From contig NZ_CP123229.1 of NCBI RefSeq assembly GCF_029855125.1, positions 3,950,501 to 4,014,500 on the forward strand: 64,000 bases of DNA, given 5' to 3'. This document shows, one piece after another, positions 35,511 to 45,145 of the stretch (the first letter of the stretch is position 1; each line of letters opens with the position of its first letter). Origin of the DNA: Methylocapsa sp. D3K7 (GTDB lineage: Bacteria; Pseudomonadota; Alphaproteobacteria; Rhizobiales; Beijerinckiaceae). Position numbers and translations under genes: made by a program. A model generated the notes under the pieces. The model was not told where the DNA came from. It saw nothing but the letters and a program-made list of their open reading frames with translations, and did no database searches.

Positions 35511-36089
35511 ATGTTCATCGAAACCGAAGTCACTCCTAATCCCGCCACCTTGAAATTCCGGCCTGGGCGTCCCGTGATGCTTGAGGGAACATTGGACATG
35601 AGAACGTCCGCCGGCGCCCGCCAGTCGCCGCTCGCGCGGGCATTGTTCGCCATAGATGGGATTTCCGGGGTGTTTTTTGGCTCCGACTTCATTTCGGTGA
35701 CGAAATCCGGCGACACCGAGTGGCAACCTCTCAAGCCGATTGTCCTCGGCGCCATCATGGAGCATTTTGTGTCCGGAGAGCCGTTGCTTGATGGCGAAAC
35801 CAGCTCAGCCATGGATGCGGACGGCGAGGCGGATGCCAAGGAATTCTTTGCCCCCGGTGACGCCGAAACAGTGGCCGAAATCAAAAAACTGATCGAATCG
35901 CATGTCCGTCCGGCGGTCGCCAATGATGGCGGCGACATCAAATTTCGCGGGTTTCGCGATGGCACGGTCTATGTCGCCATGAAAGGGTCCTGTTCGGGCT
36001 GTCCATCCTCCACGGCGACGCTCCGGCATGGTATTCAGAATCTACTCAAACATTTTGTGCCAAATGTCCAAACTGTCGAGCAAATTTAG
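35511..36089 (+). CDS. nfuA: NfuA-type iron-sulfur cluster carrier (NifU-like)
   Basis: Delivers [4Fe-4S] clusters to apo-proteins such as MiaB and IspH, both encoded in this window. The 192-residue protein opens with the Nfu N-terminal domain (FIETEVTPNPATLKF) and ends with the NifU C-terminal domain that has the cluster motif CSGC in GSCSGCPSS, near residue 160. The ATG at 35511 is at the start of the N-terminal domain. It heads a run of same-strand genes, tsaB, rimI, miaB and onward, an order conserved in Rhizobiales. Confidence 0.92.
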   Translation: MFIETEVTPNPATLKFRPGRPVMLEGTLDMRTSAGARQSPLARALFAIDGISGVFFGSDFISVTKSGDTEWQPLKPIVLGAIMEHFVSGEPLLDGETSSAMDADGEADAKEFFAPGDAETVAEIKKLIESHVRPAVANDGGDIKFRGFRDGTVYVAMKGSCSGCPSSTATLRHGIQNLLKHFVPNVQTVEQI

Positions 36090-36149
36090 TTTTTCTGGCT
36101 GGCTTCACCTAAGCTGGCCGCTGCCGGGCCATAACTTGAGCTTGGGCGG

Positions 36150-36833
36150 ATGAGAATTCTGGCGATCGACACCGCGCTTCCGGCCATTTCAGCCTGCGTC
36201 CTGGACGAGGGGGCCGATGACCCGCTGTCCATTGAGACCATCGCCATGCAGCGCGGCCATGCCGAGGCGCTTTTGCCCTTGATTGACCGGGTCATGGCCC
36301 GTGCCGAGGGCGGCTTTGCGTCCCTCGATCGCGTTGCGGTCACTGTAGGTCCAGGCTCTTTCACCGGGCTGCGGGTTGGTATCGCGGCGGCGCGGGCAAT
36401 CGGCGTCGCTTGCAAGATTCCGGTCATCGGGGTGTCAACATTTGCGGCCCTTGCGGCGCCCTTGATTCTTGAACAAAAGCTGGATCTTGTCGCCGTCGCC
36501 ATCGATGCACGGCACGGCAATGTCTATTTCGCGGCTTTCGGTCCGGACGGAAGGGTGGCGGCGGCACCCCGGATCGCTTCGCCGCGCGAGGCGGTGCGGT
36601 CGCTGGGCGCGGGTCCGGTGCGGCTTGCGGGACCTGGCGCCGCCCTGCTCGCCAGCGAGGCCGCGGCGGCGGGGACCGAGATCGAGATCGAAAATAGCGG
36701 ACTGGACATTGTTTTTGTTGCCAAGCTTGGGCTTTTGGCCGATCCCGCCCAGGCGCCGCCGCGGCCCCTCTATCTGAAAATGCCGGACGCCAAGCTCCCG
36801 GAAGCCGTACAACTCCAACCGGCGCCGTTGTGA
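36150..36833 (+). CDS. tsaB: tRNA threonylcarbamoyladenosine biosynthesis protein TsaB
   Basis: A partner of TsaD and TsaE in making the t6A37 modification of ANN-decoding tRNAs. The 227-residue protein begins with the ASKHA-fold LAIDTALPAISACV, which is matched by the rest of the family, and has VAVTVGPGSFTGLRVG and an AIDARHGNVYFAAF core. Inactive as an enzyme itself, it scaffolds TsaD. It lies between nfuA and rimI with a 6-base gap to rimI, an arrangement frequent in the order. Confidence 0.93.
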   Translation: MRILAIDTALPAISACVLDEGADDPLSIETIAMQRGHAEALLPLIDRVMARAEGGFASLDRVAVTVGPGSFTGLRVGIAAARAIGVACKIPVIGVSTFAALAAPLILEQKLDLVAVAIDARHGNVYFAAFGPDGRVAAAPRIASPREAVRSLGAGPVRLAGPGAALLASEAAAAGTEIEIENSGLDIVFVAKLGLLADPAQAPPRPLYLKMPDAKLPEAVQLQPAPL

Positions 36834-36839
36834 TCACCA

Positions 36840-37319
36840 ATGATTAACTGGCCGGCCAAAGCGTCTCCCCACATCCGGCCGATCGGCGTTGAGCGGAGTG
36901 CCGAATGCGCCGCGATCCATGCTGCTTGCTTCGCCTATCCTTGGCAGGAGGCTGATTTCGAACAGCTTTTTGTTGCTCCGGAAACCTTCGCCGACGGCGC
37001 GATCGAAGCTGGGGAGGAGCTATTGGCGGGCTTCATCCTGTCCCGCGTCGCTGCCGACGAAGCGGAAATCCTGACGATTGCCGTCGCCCCAGAGTGGCGG
37101 CGGCGCGGAATTGCCACGAGGCTTTTGAAGCCGCATATGCATGAGCTTTCGGCGAACCGGGTGAGCCGTTTGTTTCTCGAGGTCGATGTTGAAAATACCG
37201 CTGCCCGCGCCCTTTACGCGAATTTCGGCTTTGAGCAAGTTGGGGAGCGGCAAGCCTATTATCGAACGGAGGGTCCTGGCTTGGCGGCGGCTCTCGTGAT
37301 GCGGCGCGACTTGCTGTAA
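36840..37319 (+). CDS. rimI: Ribosomal-protein-alanine N-acetyltransferase RimI (GNAT)
   Basis: A GNAT acetyltransferase of 159 residues. The acetyl-CoA pyrophosphate loop is VAPEWRRRGIATRLL (R/Q-x-x-G-x-G/A type) near residue 85, and EVDVENTAARALYANFGF is a typical RimI segment. E. coli RimI acetylates ribosomal protein S18; other targets are possible. It begins six bases after tsaB and probably shares its transcript. In relatives a Fur-family gene often follows; here about 110 noncoding bases precede miaB. Confidence 0.9.
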   Translation: MINWPAKASPHIRPIGVERSAECAAIHAACFAYPWQEADFEQLFVAPETFADGAIEAGEELLAGFILSRVAADEAEILTIAVAPEWRRRGIATRLLKPHMHELSANRVSRLFLEVDVENTAARALYANFGFEQVGERQAYYRTEGPGLAAALVMRRDLL

Positions 37320-37430
37320 TATGCCGGGGTGCGAGGGAATCCCTTACAGGGGCATTTTCGGCAAGAATTGACGATGTGATGGGGTTAAGGTTCTTCAAGT
37401 CGCAAAACCGGATTCGGGAGTGAGAGGCGA

Positions 37431-38894
37431 ATGCCTCGCGGACAATGGGAGACGATGTCGCAATTCGATAAAGCGGGTGCCGCCGGGGAGATTTTAGGGG
37501 AACCCAGACCGAATCCGGTGACAACGCCCCGTCGGCTGTTCGTGAAGTCTTACGGCTGTCAGATGAATGTTTATGATGCGCAAAGGATGGCGGACGTCCT
37601 CGCGCCGGAGGGCTATGCCGCGGCCGCGCATTTGGAAGAAGCCGATCTTGTCGTGTTAAATACCTGCCACATCAGGGAACGCGCCAGCGAAAAGGTGTTC
37701 TCCGAACTGGGCAAGCTGCGCGCGCTCAAGGCTGAGCGGGCGAAAGCTGGGCAAGAAACCAAGATCGTTGTTGCAGGCTGCGTCGCGCAGGCCGAGGGCG
37801 CCGAGATTTTCCGGCGGCAAAAGGCTGTGGATGTGGTCGTCGGGCCGCAAAGCTACCATCGCCTGCCGGAGCTTTTGCGCCGCGCCGAGTCCTCGCGCGC
37901 CGTTTTGGACACGGATTTTCCTGCCGTCAGCAAATTCGACCATCTCGTTGCGCCAGCGCCCGCCGCCATCCGCAAGCGCGGGGTCACTGCCTTCGTCACG
38001 GTGCAAGAAGGCTGCGACAAATTCTGCACGTTTTGCGTTGTGCCTTATACGCGCGGTGCCGAGGACTCGCGGCCAGTTGAAGACATTGCCGCCGAAGTCG
38101 AAATGCTCGCCGCTGCGGGTGTCCGCGAAGTCAATCTCATCGGCCAAAACGTCAATGCCTATCATGGCCAGATGCAGGGAGGCGCCGCCGCCTCCCTTGC
38201 CGCGCTCATGGCCCGGATCGGCAGCGTGCCCGGCATCGCCCGCATCCGCTACACGACAAGCCATCCAGGCGACATGGATGCCAGTCTCATAAGGGCGCAT
38301 CGTGATCAACCGAAGCTGATGCCGTTCCTGCATTTGCCGGTGCAATCCGGTTCGAATGCCATACTCGCCAGAATGAACCGCAAGCACACCCGCGCCGATT
38401 ACATCGCGCTTGCCGGTGAAATCCGGGCCGCGCGGCCGGACATCGCTTTATCGTCGGATTTCATCGTTGGCTTTCCCGGCGAGACGGAAGAGGATTTCGG
38501 CGCGACTCTGGAATTGATCGAACACATTGTGTTCGCCAGCGCATTCTCTTTCAAATATTCGCCGCGTCCCGGCACTCCCGCAGCCGAGCTGGACGATCAA
38601 ATCCCCGAAGCCGTGAAGGTAGAACGGTTGTCGCGGCTGCAAACGCTCCTCGACCAGCAACGGTATGCGTTCAATCGCAAAATGGTTGGCCGCGTGCTCG
38701 ATGTGCTGATTGAAAAGCCCGGCCGCCACAAGGGTCAGATCGCTGGCAAATCACCCTATCTGCAGCCGGTGCTCATGGACGGCAGCGCCGAACGCATCGG
38801 CGAAATTGTCTCCGTGGAGATCGTCTCCGCGGAGGGCAATTCGCTTTTCGGACGGCCATTGCCGGAGCAGCCCGCACGCGAGGCGCTTCGTTGA
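37431..38894 (+). CDS. miaB: tRNA-2-methylthio-N6-dimethylallyladenosine synthase MiaB
   Basis: A radical SAM enzyme that adds a methylthio group to i6A37 of tRNAs, the product of MiaA. The 487-residue protein has the N-terminal methylthiotransferase domain with cluster cysteines ([15 protein letters not shown] and VVAGCVAQ), the radical SAM motif [15 protein letters not shown], and the C-terminal TRAM domain. The ATG at 37431 follows GGGAGTGAGAGG, a strong ribosome-binding region; the ATG at 37455 is a possible alternative. It overlaps the phoH start codon. Confidence 0.95.
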   Translation: MPRGQWETMSQFDKAGAAGEILGEPRPNPVTTPRRLFVKSYGCQMNVYDAQRMADVLAPEGYAAAAHLEEADLVVLNTCHIRERASEKVFSELGKLRALKAERAKAGQETKIVVAGCVAQAEGAEIFRRQKAVDVVVGPQSYHRLPELLRRAESSRAVLDTDFPAVSKFDHLVAPAPAAIRKRGVTAFVTVQEGCDKFCTFCVVPYTRGAEDSRPVEDIAAEVEMLAAAGVREVNLIGQNVNAYHGQMQGGAAASLAALMARIGSVPGIARIRYTTSHPGDMDASLIRAHRDQPKLMPFLHLPVQSGSNAILARMNRKHTRADYIALAGEIRAARPDIALSSDFIVGFPGETEEDFGATLELIEHIVFASAFSFKYSPRPGTPAAELDDQIPEAVKVERLSRLQTLLDQQRYAFNRKMVGRVLDVLIEKPGRHKGQIAGKSPYLQPVLMDGSAERIGEIVSVEIVSAEGNSLFGRPLPEQPAREALR

Positions 38895-39949
38895 AACCAT
38901 CGGATCGTACGGCGCCCATCGCGCGCCAAGCATTGAGGCCTCCATTGAACGAGAGCGGCACGTCTGAAATCACCTTGGCGTTCGACGACAACCGGCACGC
39001 CTCCCTTCTCTTTGGCCAATACGATCAGAATCTTGCGAAACTTGAACGCAGGCTGGGCGTGCAAGCCAATGCGAATGGCAATCATGTGACCCTCAAGGGC
39101 AAGCCGGAGGCTTGTGAACAGGCGCGGCTCGTCCTTGAAAATCTTTATTCGCGGGTCGAACTCGGCCAGCCGATTGGTCTTGGCGATGTCGATGGGGCGA
39201 TCGAGGAAGGCGCGATGCAAGGCAGCCTGTTTCCGAAGGACGAGGAGACGGGGCGCGCTGTGTTTGAGCAAATTGGCACCCGCAGACGCGGAAGCGTACG
39301 CGCCCGCAATACGGCGCAAGACCTCTATCTGCGAGCCATGAAGCGCCATGAGCTGGTGTTTGCGGAAGGCCCCGCTGGCACCGGCAAGACGTGGCTTGCG
39401 GTTGGCTTCGCGGTTCTTCTGCTGGAACAGGGTGCGATCGAGCGGATCATCCTGTCGCGGCCGGCGCTTGAAGCCGGCGAGCGGCTTGGCTTCCTGCCGG
39501 GTGATATGCGTGACAAGGTCGATCCTTATCTGCGGCCGATCTACGACGCGCTGGCCGATTTCATGGATGCCCGCATGCTTGAACGCGGGATGCAAACTGG
39601 CATGATCGAGGTGGCACCCCTTGCGTTCATGCGCGGCCGCACCTTGAGCAATGCCTGCGTTCTGCTCGACGAGGCGCAAAATGCAACGTCAATGCAAATG
39701 AAAATGTTTTTGACCCGCCTCGGTGAAGGCTCGCGCATGATCGTCACGGGCGATCCGTCGCAAACCGATCTGCCGCCCGGTCAGAAATCCGGATTGAGCG
39801 AAGCCATCGGACTCCTTTCCGGGCTTGAGGGCATTGGCCATGTCGTCTTCAAGGAAGGCGATGTCGTCCGCCATGATCTCGTGCGCCGGATCGTCGGCGC
39901 TTATGAGGCATCGGCGCGCAGAGTTGCGAGCCATGAGGCTCGCAAATGA
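38891..39949 (+). CDS. ybeZ: PhoH-like protein (YbeZ)
   Basis: A cytoplasmic ATPase of 352 residues, linked to ribosome maturation with YbeY. After an N-terminal KH-like region (residues 20-85), the ATPase has Walker [12 protein letters not shown], Walker [11 protein letters not shown] and the segment [11 protein letters not shown]. The start is a TTG at 38891 overlapping the miaB stop codon by four bases; in-frame TTG codons farther on are alternatives. The gene order miaB-phoH-ybeY-corC-lnt is highly conserved in proteobacteria. Confidence 0.92.
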   Translation: MKPSDRTAPIARQALRPPLNESGTSEITLAFDDNRHASLLFGQYDQNLAKLERRLGVQANANGNHVTLKGKPEACEQARLVLENLYSRVELGQPIGLGDVDGAIEEGAMQGSLFPKDEETGRAVFEQIGTRRRGSVRARNTAQDLYLRAMKRHELVFAEGPAGTGKTWLAVGFAVLLLEQGAIERIILSRPALEAGERLGFLPGDMRDKVDPYLRPIYDALADFMDARMLERGMQTGMIEVAPLAFMRGRTLSNACVLLDEAQNATSMQMKMFLTRLGEGSRMIVTGDPSQTDLPPGQKSGLSEAIGLLSGLEGIGHVVFKEGDVVRHDLVRRIVGAYEASARRVASHEARK

Positions 39950-40446
39950 GCCAGATGATCGACATCTCGATCGAATTCCCGGATTGGCATTCCCTCGGAA
40001 ATCCTTCTCAGCTTGTCGAAGACGCGATTCTCGCGGCGGTCTCGGAAAGCCGCGCCGTGCTGGCGGCGAATGCCGAAATCAGCGTCGTTCTCTGTGGCGA
40101 TGCGTTCATCCGCGAGCTCAACCGCAAATGGCGCGGCCGCGATGAACCAACCAATGTGCTCTCATTTCCGGCGGCCGGTGATCTTGCTTCGGCGCCGCTC
40201 CTCGGCGACATCATCATCGCATTCGAGACCACCGCGCGGGAAGCGGCCGAAGCCGGCAAGCCGCTGCGCGATCACCTCGCGCATCTTGTGGTGCATGGAT
40301 TTTTGCATCTTATCGGTCACGACCATGCCGAGACGGCCGAAGCGGTGGCGATGGAGACGCTCGAGCGCGCCATCCTGGCGAAGCTTGGGATCGCCGACCC
40401 TTATGGGGCCGCGTTGATCGAGGAAGCGGCAGCCGCCCATGAGTGA
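39946..40446 (+). CDS. ybeY: Endoribonuclease YbeY
   Basis: A zinc-dependent RNase of 166 residues, needed for 16S rRNA 3' end processing and ribosome quality control. The metal motif HGFLHLIGHDH (His-x3-His-x5-His type) is near residue 117, and RDEPTNVLSFPA is the usual preceding segment. It overlaps phoH by ATGA and corC by eight bases, so it is translated coupled with both. Its length is normal. Confidence 0.95.
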   Translation: MSQMIDISIEFPDWHSLGNPSQLVEDAILAAVSESRAVLAANAEISVVLCGDAFIRELNRKWRGRDEPTNVLSFPAAGDLASAPLLGDIIIAFETTAREAAEAGKPLRDHLAHLVVHGFLHLIGHDHAETAEAVAMETLERAILAKLGIADPYGAALIEEAAAAHE

Positions 40447-41488
40447 TCATGACCTTTCCGCCGCCACGGAGGCGGCCAATGGCAAGCCAGCTTCTGGCGT
40501 AAAGCCAAGCCTGTTCGACCGGTTGCGCTCGCTCTTTGGTCTTGGTGGCGCGTCGATCCGCGACGACCTTGAAGAGGCGCTCGCGGATACATCGACCGAG
40601 GACGATGTCTCGCCGCAAGAACGCGCCTTGTTGAAAAACGTCCTCGCTTTGCATGAAGTGCGTGTCGGCGATGTCATGGTTCCGCGCGCCGATATTATCG
40701 CCGTGTCCTTGCAAACCAAACTTGCCGACGTCCTGGAGGTGTTTCGCGACGCCGGTCATTCGCGGCTGCCAGTGCATGGCGATACGCTCGACGATCCGCG
40801 CGGGATGGTGCATATCCGCGATTTTGTCGGCTATCTTTCCGCCGCCTCGAAGCCGCCGCCCGCCCCCGCCGGAGCAACCCGCGGATCGAGCGGCGAAGCG
40901 GGGCCGGTTTGCGGCTTCGCGCCTGGCGGGCTAGACGCCGCGTTGTCGCAGGCAAATATTTTGCGCCCCGTCCTCTTCGTTCCCGCATCGATGCCGGCCC
41001 TTGATCTTCTCGTCAAAATGCAAGCGACGCGAACCCATATGGCGCTCGTCATCGATGAATACGGCGGCACCGAAGGTCTCGCGTCGATCGAGGATATCGT
41101 CGAAATGATCGTCGGTGACATCGAGGATGAACATGATCAGAATGAGAGCCCGAAAATCGAAGCCGCCGCCGGCGGCGGTTTTATCGTTGATGCGCGGGCG
41201 GATCTCGGCGATGTCTCCGAGGTGATCGGGTTTGATCTGCGGGCGATCACCGATGCCGAGGAAGTCGATACCTTGGGAGGCTTGATCACCGCCCTGGCTG
41301 GGCACGTTCCTGTCCGCGGTGAAATTATCGCCGAGGACAACATCGAATTCGAGGTGACCGACGCCGATCCGCGCCGCGTCAAGCGGGTCAAGATCCGCTT
41401 GAGCGAGTCCCCGTTGCCTTCCGAACAGAGTGAGGGGAGTTCCGGTTCGGGCAGCCGCGAGGGACAAGGCGATCCACGGGAAAGGTGA
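40439..41488 (+). CDS. corC: CBS-domain hemolysin-like protein (CorC/TlyC)
   Basis: A 349-residue cytoplasmic protein, with no membrane helices. It has tandem CBS domains ([44 protein letters not shown]) and the C-terminal CorC/HlyC transporter-associated domain ([32 protein letters not shown]). E. coli CorC/YbeX is linked to magnesium/cobalt efflux and ribosome assembly; the exact function is unsettled. The central loop has a Pro/Ala-rich insertion (residues about 140-165) between the two CBS motifs. It overlaps ybeY and precedes lnt. Confidence 0.9.
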   Translation: MSDHDLSAATEAANGKPASGVKPSLFDRLRSLFGLGGASIRDDLEEALADTSTEDDVSPQERALLKNVLALHEVRVGDVMVPRADIIAVSLQTKLADVLEVFRDAGHSRLPVHGDTLDDPRGMVHIRDFVGYLSAASKPPPAPAGATRGSSGEAGPVCGFAPGGLDAALSQANILRPVLFVPASMPALDLLVKMQATRTHMALVIDEYGGTEGLASIEDIVEMIVGDIEDEHDQNESPKIEAAAGGGFIVDARADLGDVSEVIGFDLRAITDAEEVDTLGGLITALAGHVPVRGEIIAEDNIEFEVTDADPRRVKRVKIRLSESPLPSEQSEGSSGSGSREGQGDPRER

Positions 41489-41677
41489 CAGCGGATCATG
41501 TTTGGTCTTGCATATTCTCGAATAGGTTGCGCGACTCTTCTGGTCTAGGCATGCTGCATGTCCCTTCGTCGCGGCGATTTGTGCCGCGGGCATTTTCGTA
41601 ATCCCCTTGCTTCCATATTTCCGTTGCAAAGCTGGTTTCTTGTGGCGGGCCGGGCGATCACACTGCGAGGCCGACGA

Positions 41678-43312
41678 TTGAGCTTGAGAGTGCCCGCCAT
41701 TCCGGCCATCGCCATGGCGATCAAACATGCGTCTAGCTGGCGCCGGTGGCTCATCGCCTTTGCCGCCGGAGCCACGGGGGCGCTCGCCATGGCGCCGTTC
41801 AATTTTTTCCCCGCTTTGATGATACCGATGACCGTCGCCATCTGGCTCATCGATGGCGAAGCCCAGGGAGCAGGGCGGATTGAGATCAGCGTATCCGCCG
41901 CGCGGCGGGTGTTCGCGGACGGCTGGTGGTGGGGCTTTGGGTATTTCGTTGCCAGCTTTTGGTGGCTCGGCGCGGCGTTTCTTGTCGAAGCCGACGAATT
42001 CGCCTGGGCCATGCCGCTGGGGGTGGCGGGTCTTCCGGCCATGCTCGCGTTTTTCCCTGGGCTTGGGTTTCTGCTGGCGCGGCTGCTGTGGTCGCCCGGC
42101 GCGGGGCGGCTGTTCGCCTTTGCCGCCGCTCTCAGCTTTACGGAATGGCTGCGCGGCCATGTCTTGACGGGATTTCCCTGGAATAGCTTCGGCATGGCGC
42201 TCGGCGGCAATCTCGTGACGGCGCAACTCGCCTCGCTCATTGGTCTTTATGGATTGACCGTTCTTTCCATCCTTATGTTTTCCGCTCCCGCCATGCTCGG
42301 CGAAAAACCTCTGCCAATCGGGGTAACGCGCCGGCTGCCGCCGGCCGTCCTTGCTGCAATTCTGGCCTTTGGCGGAATTTGCGGATTTGGCGTTTGGCGT
42401 CTCTCGCAGGCGACGGCGCCGCCGGTCGCCGGGATTAGATTGCGGATTATGCAGCCGAATTTGCCCCAGGACGCGAAATTCCGGCCGGAAAACAAAGCCT
42501 GGATCTTGAACCATTACCTCGACTTGTCGATCCGCGAGTCAGCCGCTCACCTTGGCCTTGACGGCGTTACCGCGCTGATCTGGCCGGAGTCCGCTTTTCC
42601 TTTCATTTTGTCGCACGATCCAAGAGCGCTCGCGGTTATTGGCGCGGTTTTGCCCCAGGATACGGTTCTCGTCACGGGCGCAGCGCGCGAGGAGGACGGC
42701 TTGCGGGGTCTACCGTCCTACTTCAACGCGATCCAGATCGTGGCGAGCGGCGGCCATATTCTTGAGAGTTACGACAAAATCCATCTTGTGCCGTTCGGAG
42801 AATATTTACCATTCCAATCGATTTTTGATCGCTTGGGCCTGCATCAGTTTGTGCATGTGCCGGGTGGATTCGACTCAGGGTCCGGGCCGCGCTTCTTGCT
42901 CATTCCGGGCATGCCCGCCGCCGCGCCGCTGATCTGCTACGAGGCGATTTTTCCGGGCGAGGCAGTTTCAGCGGGACTCTCAGGGGAACGGCCCGGGTTC
43001 ATCCTCAATGTGACCAACGATGGCTGGTTTGGGATGACAGCTGGCCCTTACCAGCATTTCGCGCAAGTGCGGCTTCGCGCGATCGAGGAGGGACTTCCCT
43101 TGATCCGTGCCGCCAACACGGGAATTTCGGCAATTGTCGATCCTTATGGCCGTATCGAGGGGGAGATGCCGCTAGGGACCGAAGGCATCCTCGATGGCAG
43201 TCTGCCGCAGGCCTTGACCCCGCCGTTTTTCGCGAACTTTCCGTTCGCAGGCGCGTTCGCGATTTGGGTTGGTGTCCTTAGCTTGGCCTTGACTATACGG
43301 TTCCGTTATTGA
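41678..43312 (+). CDS. lnt: Apolipoprotein N-acyltransferase
   Basis: Adds the third acyl chain to lipoproteins in the inner membrane. Several N-terminal hydrophobic helices precede a nitrilase domain whose catalytic residues appear in WPESAFPF (Glu), KIHLVPFGEYLP (Lys) and ICYEAIFP (Cys). The total length of 544 residues from the TTG at 41678 is typical; an ATG at 41714 gives 532, while the ATG at 41558 would add an unsupported 40-residue lead. A GCGAGG Shine-Dalgarno-like sequence precedes 41678. Two C-terminal segments, NDGWFGMTAGPYQH and ANTGISAIVDPYGR, are diagnostic. This is the end of the corC-type operon. Confidence 0.93.
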   Translation: MSLRVPAIPAIAMAIKHASSWRRWLIAFAAGATGALAMAPFNFFPALMIPMTVAIWLIDGEAQGAGRIEISVSAARRVFADGWWWGFGYFVASFWWLGAAFLVEADEFAWAMPLGVAGLPAMLAFFPGLGFLLARLLWSPGAGRLFAFAAALSFTEWLRGHVLTGFPWNSFGMALGGNLVTAQLASLIGLYGLTVLSILMFSAPAMLGEKPLPIGVTRRLPPAVLAAILAFGGICGFGVWRLSQATAPPVAGIRLRIMQPNLPQDAKFRPENKAWILNHYLDLSIRESAAHLGLDGVTALIWPESAFPFILSHDPRALAVIGAVLPQDTVLVTGAAREEDGLRGLPSYFNAIQIVASGGHILESYDKIHLVPFGEYLPFQSIFDRLGLHQFVHVPGGFDSGSGPRFLLIPGMPAAAPLICYEAIFPGEAVSAGLSGERPGFILNVTNDGWFGMTAGPYQHFAQVRLRAIEEGLPLIRAANTGISAIVDPYGRIEGEMPLGTEGILDGSLPQALTPPFFANFPFAGAFAIWVGVLSLALTIRFRY

Positions 43313-43443
43313 CAACAGTAATCGGATGGCCGACATCTTGATTAGGATTGTTAGTACTCAATATTTAGTATAGGCTTTGTCCCGCGTCATTTTGTGACGT
43401 ATATATTGAAGCGCCGTCTGGTTCGCCGAGGCGAGGATCAAAC

Positions 43444-44190
43444 ATGCCACCGGTTTCTTATCGCCATTCGTTAGAACATACCCTTGATTTCATTCGGGAT
43501 CTTGATCGCGCCCGGAATGCTGAAGATGTTTCGGCCAAGGTCATGCATCATCTATCGCAATTCGGCGTCGAGCACATGGTTGCCGCAACCATTCCAACGC
43601 CTGACCAGAACCGGCGTTCACAGTTGGGACATTTGTTGCTCAACCGCTGGCCCGAAGAATGGGCCACCCGCTACGCGGCACGCCGTTACGTCGCCCACGA
43701 TGCGACGATACGGCGGGTTATGTCGTCGCCGGAACCATTTCTTTGGAACGAACTGGTGCCGTTTGTTGAGGGCGACCCTTTGGCCCGCCGCGTTATGGAT
43801 GAGGCAACGGAGTTTGATCTAAACGAAGGATTTACCCTGTCATTACAAACCCTCGATAAACAAGTTGTCTTGTTTTCCGTTGGTGGCCGACACATCGAAA
43901 TGAGCCCCGACACGAAGGGCATGTTAACGCTGGTAGCAAATTACGCGATTGGCCGGGCAATCATGTTAAAGCAGGAAGCTGCTTCCAACGGACCAATCAT
44001 GCTGTCCGCGCGGGAGCGCGAGGCGTTACAGTGGGCGGCAGAAGGAAAGGCGGACTGGGAAATTGGCGCCGTTATGAGGATTTCCGAACACGGAGCTGAT
44101 AAACATATGCGGTCCGCGCGTGCAAAACTCGGAGCGATGAATCGCACGCAGGCGGTAGCTGAAGCGATCCGCCGCGGATTGATCGCGTAA
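43444..44190 (+). CDS. LuxR-family quorum-sensing transcription regulator
   Basis: A 248-residue regulator. The N-terminal autoinducer-binding domain spans about residues 20-165, with WPEEWATRYAARRYVAHD and FLWNELVPF containing conserved Trp and Asp that grip acyl-homoserine lactones. The C-terminal LuxR helix-turn-helix runs through LSAREREALQWAAEGKADWEIG and SEHGADKHMRSARAKLGAMNRTQAVAEAIRRGL, shortened here. The luxI-type gene follows after 130 bases on the same strand. The pair sits between lnt and the HTH-metK block, usually contiguous in related genomes, so it was probably inserted there. Confidence 0.92.
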   Translation: MPPVSYRHSLEHTLDFIRDLDRARNAEDVSAKVMHHLSQFGVEHMVAATIPTPDQNRRSQLGHLLLNRWPEEWATRYAARRYVAHDATIRRVMSSPEPFLWNELVPFVEGDPLARRVMDEATEFDLNEGFTLSLQTLDKQVVLFSVGGRHIEMSPDTKGMLTLVANYAIGRAIMLKQEAASNGPIMLSAREREALQWAAEGKADWEIGAVMRISEHGADKHMRSARAKLGAMNRTQAVAEAIRRGLIA

Positions 44191-44235
44191 AAAAGGTACG
44201 GGAACGCGTACTAGCACCAAACCTCTGCCACAGGC

Positions 44236-44265
44236 ATTTTCTAGCTATGATTTTAGCTGGAAAAT
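44236..44265. promoter_or_regulatory. Inverted repeat between luxR and luxI (candidate lux box)
   Basis: The arms ATTTTCTAGCT and AGCTGGAAAAT (11 bases each, one mismatch) enclose an 8-base AT-rich centre. It lies about 56 bases before the luxI start, where a LuxR operator would be expected. The half-sites do not match the classical 20-base lux box closely, so the assignment rests on symmetry and position. Confidence 0.45.
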
Positions 44266-44294
44266 AGCCCGTCCCACAACGAGACCGGCATTTT

Positions 44295-44311
44295 CCAGAA
44301 ACTAGATCTGG
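44295..44311. promoter_or_regulatory. Small inverted repeat covering the luxI ribosome-binding site
   Basis: The arms CCAGA and TCTGG flank a 7-base centre and reach the GGAG Shine-Dalgarno sequence at 44310-44313. The sequence GGCATTTTC(C/T)AG also occurs as a direct repeat at 44233-44244 and 44287-44298, so this segment may bind the same factor as the upstream inverted repeat. Confidence 0.3.
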
Positions 44312-44320
44312 AGATTGTCA

Positions 44321-44953
44321 GTGATTCACATTGTCACCGCCGAAAATGAATTCCAATATCGAAATGAATTGGAACAAGCGTATCGCTTGCGCTACCAAGT
44401 ATTTGTAAAGGAAATGGGCTGGTCCGAACTTGATAAGCCGGACGGACGCGAGATCGATCAATTCGACAACAAATACGCCGTACATTTGCTTTATATTGAA
44501 AAAGGTAAAGTGTTAGGTTATCAACGGATGCTTCCTTCAACGCGCCCGCATCTTTTGTCGGAAATTATGCCGCAATTGTGCGAAGTCGAGAGGCCGGTTG
44601 GACCCCATATTTGGGAATGCACCCGTCATTGCGTCGCGCCGGGCCATCGGGAGCGGGGCCGTTTTGCAGCTCCAATTGCCAACGCGCTTTTATCCGGCAT
44701 GGTTGAATGGGGCTTAGAAAGCGGGATCTCGACCGCGATCATCGAGATCGACCCCATTCTATTGTTGCGTCTCGTCCAGCTTCATTTCCGAATGTTGCCG
44801 CTAGGTTTGCCCCAAAGGATCGGAACGCAAGACGTTGTCGCTGTCACAGCTACTTTCGACTGGAGGACGCTCAACCGCTTGCGCGAAACGCGGGGCGACA
44901 GAAAGAGGGTCCTCACCGAAAAGTTGCAGGCGCCAACTCTCCTCCACGCCTGA
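44321..44953 (+). CDS. Acyl-homoserine-lactone synthase (LuxI family)
   Basis: Makes an N-acyl-homoserine lactone from S-adenosylmethionine and an acyl carrier, releasing methylthioadenosine. The 210-residue protein has the conserved R, F, W and D residues (YRLRYQVFVKEMGW, EIDQFDNKYA), Arg in GYQRMLPS, and Glu/Arg in WECTRHCVAPG, all as in known LuxI enzymes. The GTG at 44321 lies seven bases after GGAG; a TTG at 44315 is in frame but overlaps that site. The acyl group cannot be read from sequence. MetK, which makes its SAM substrate, is encoded 800 bases downstream. Confidence 0.93.
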   Translation: MIHIVTAENEFQYRNELEQAYRLRYQVFVKEMGWSELDKPDGREIDQFDNKYAVHLLYIEKGKVLGYQRMLPSTRPHLLSEIMPQLCEVERPVGPHIWECTRHCVAPGHRERGRFAAPIANALLSGMVEWGLESGISTAIIEIDPILLLRLVQLHFRMLPLGLPQRIGTQDVVAVTATFDWRTLNRLRETRGDRKRVLTEKLQAPTLLHA

Positions 44954-44978
44954 GAGGGACTGGGCTAGCTCTCGGCTT

Positions 44979-45007
44979 GTGCCAACGCCTTCTTAACGGT
45001 TTGGCAC
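44979..45007. terminator. Inverted repeat after luxI, possible terminator or operator
   Basis: GTGCCAA (44979-44985) and TTGGCAC (45001-45007) form perfect 7-base arms around a 15-base loop, with TTTT 8 bases later. The loop is long for an intrinsic terminator, so an operator of the HTH gene that begins at 45146 is equally possible. Confidence 0.3.
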
Positions 45008-45145
45008 CGTGTTTTGAAATCGTCATGACCCGGGCCCCTGGAAAAATGCGGGCCGCCGATATGCGGCGGGCCGCATTTGCGCTATAAGAATCCGACGCCA
45101 TATTGACGTTCCGGCATCCCGGTCCTCGAGAGACGCGGCGGAACC

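Noticed and set aside
40931..42514. 527-codon frame on the minus strand
   Set aside because: Antisense of corC and lnt, Arg/Gly/Pro-rich, no domain.
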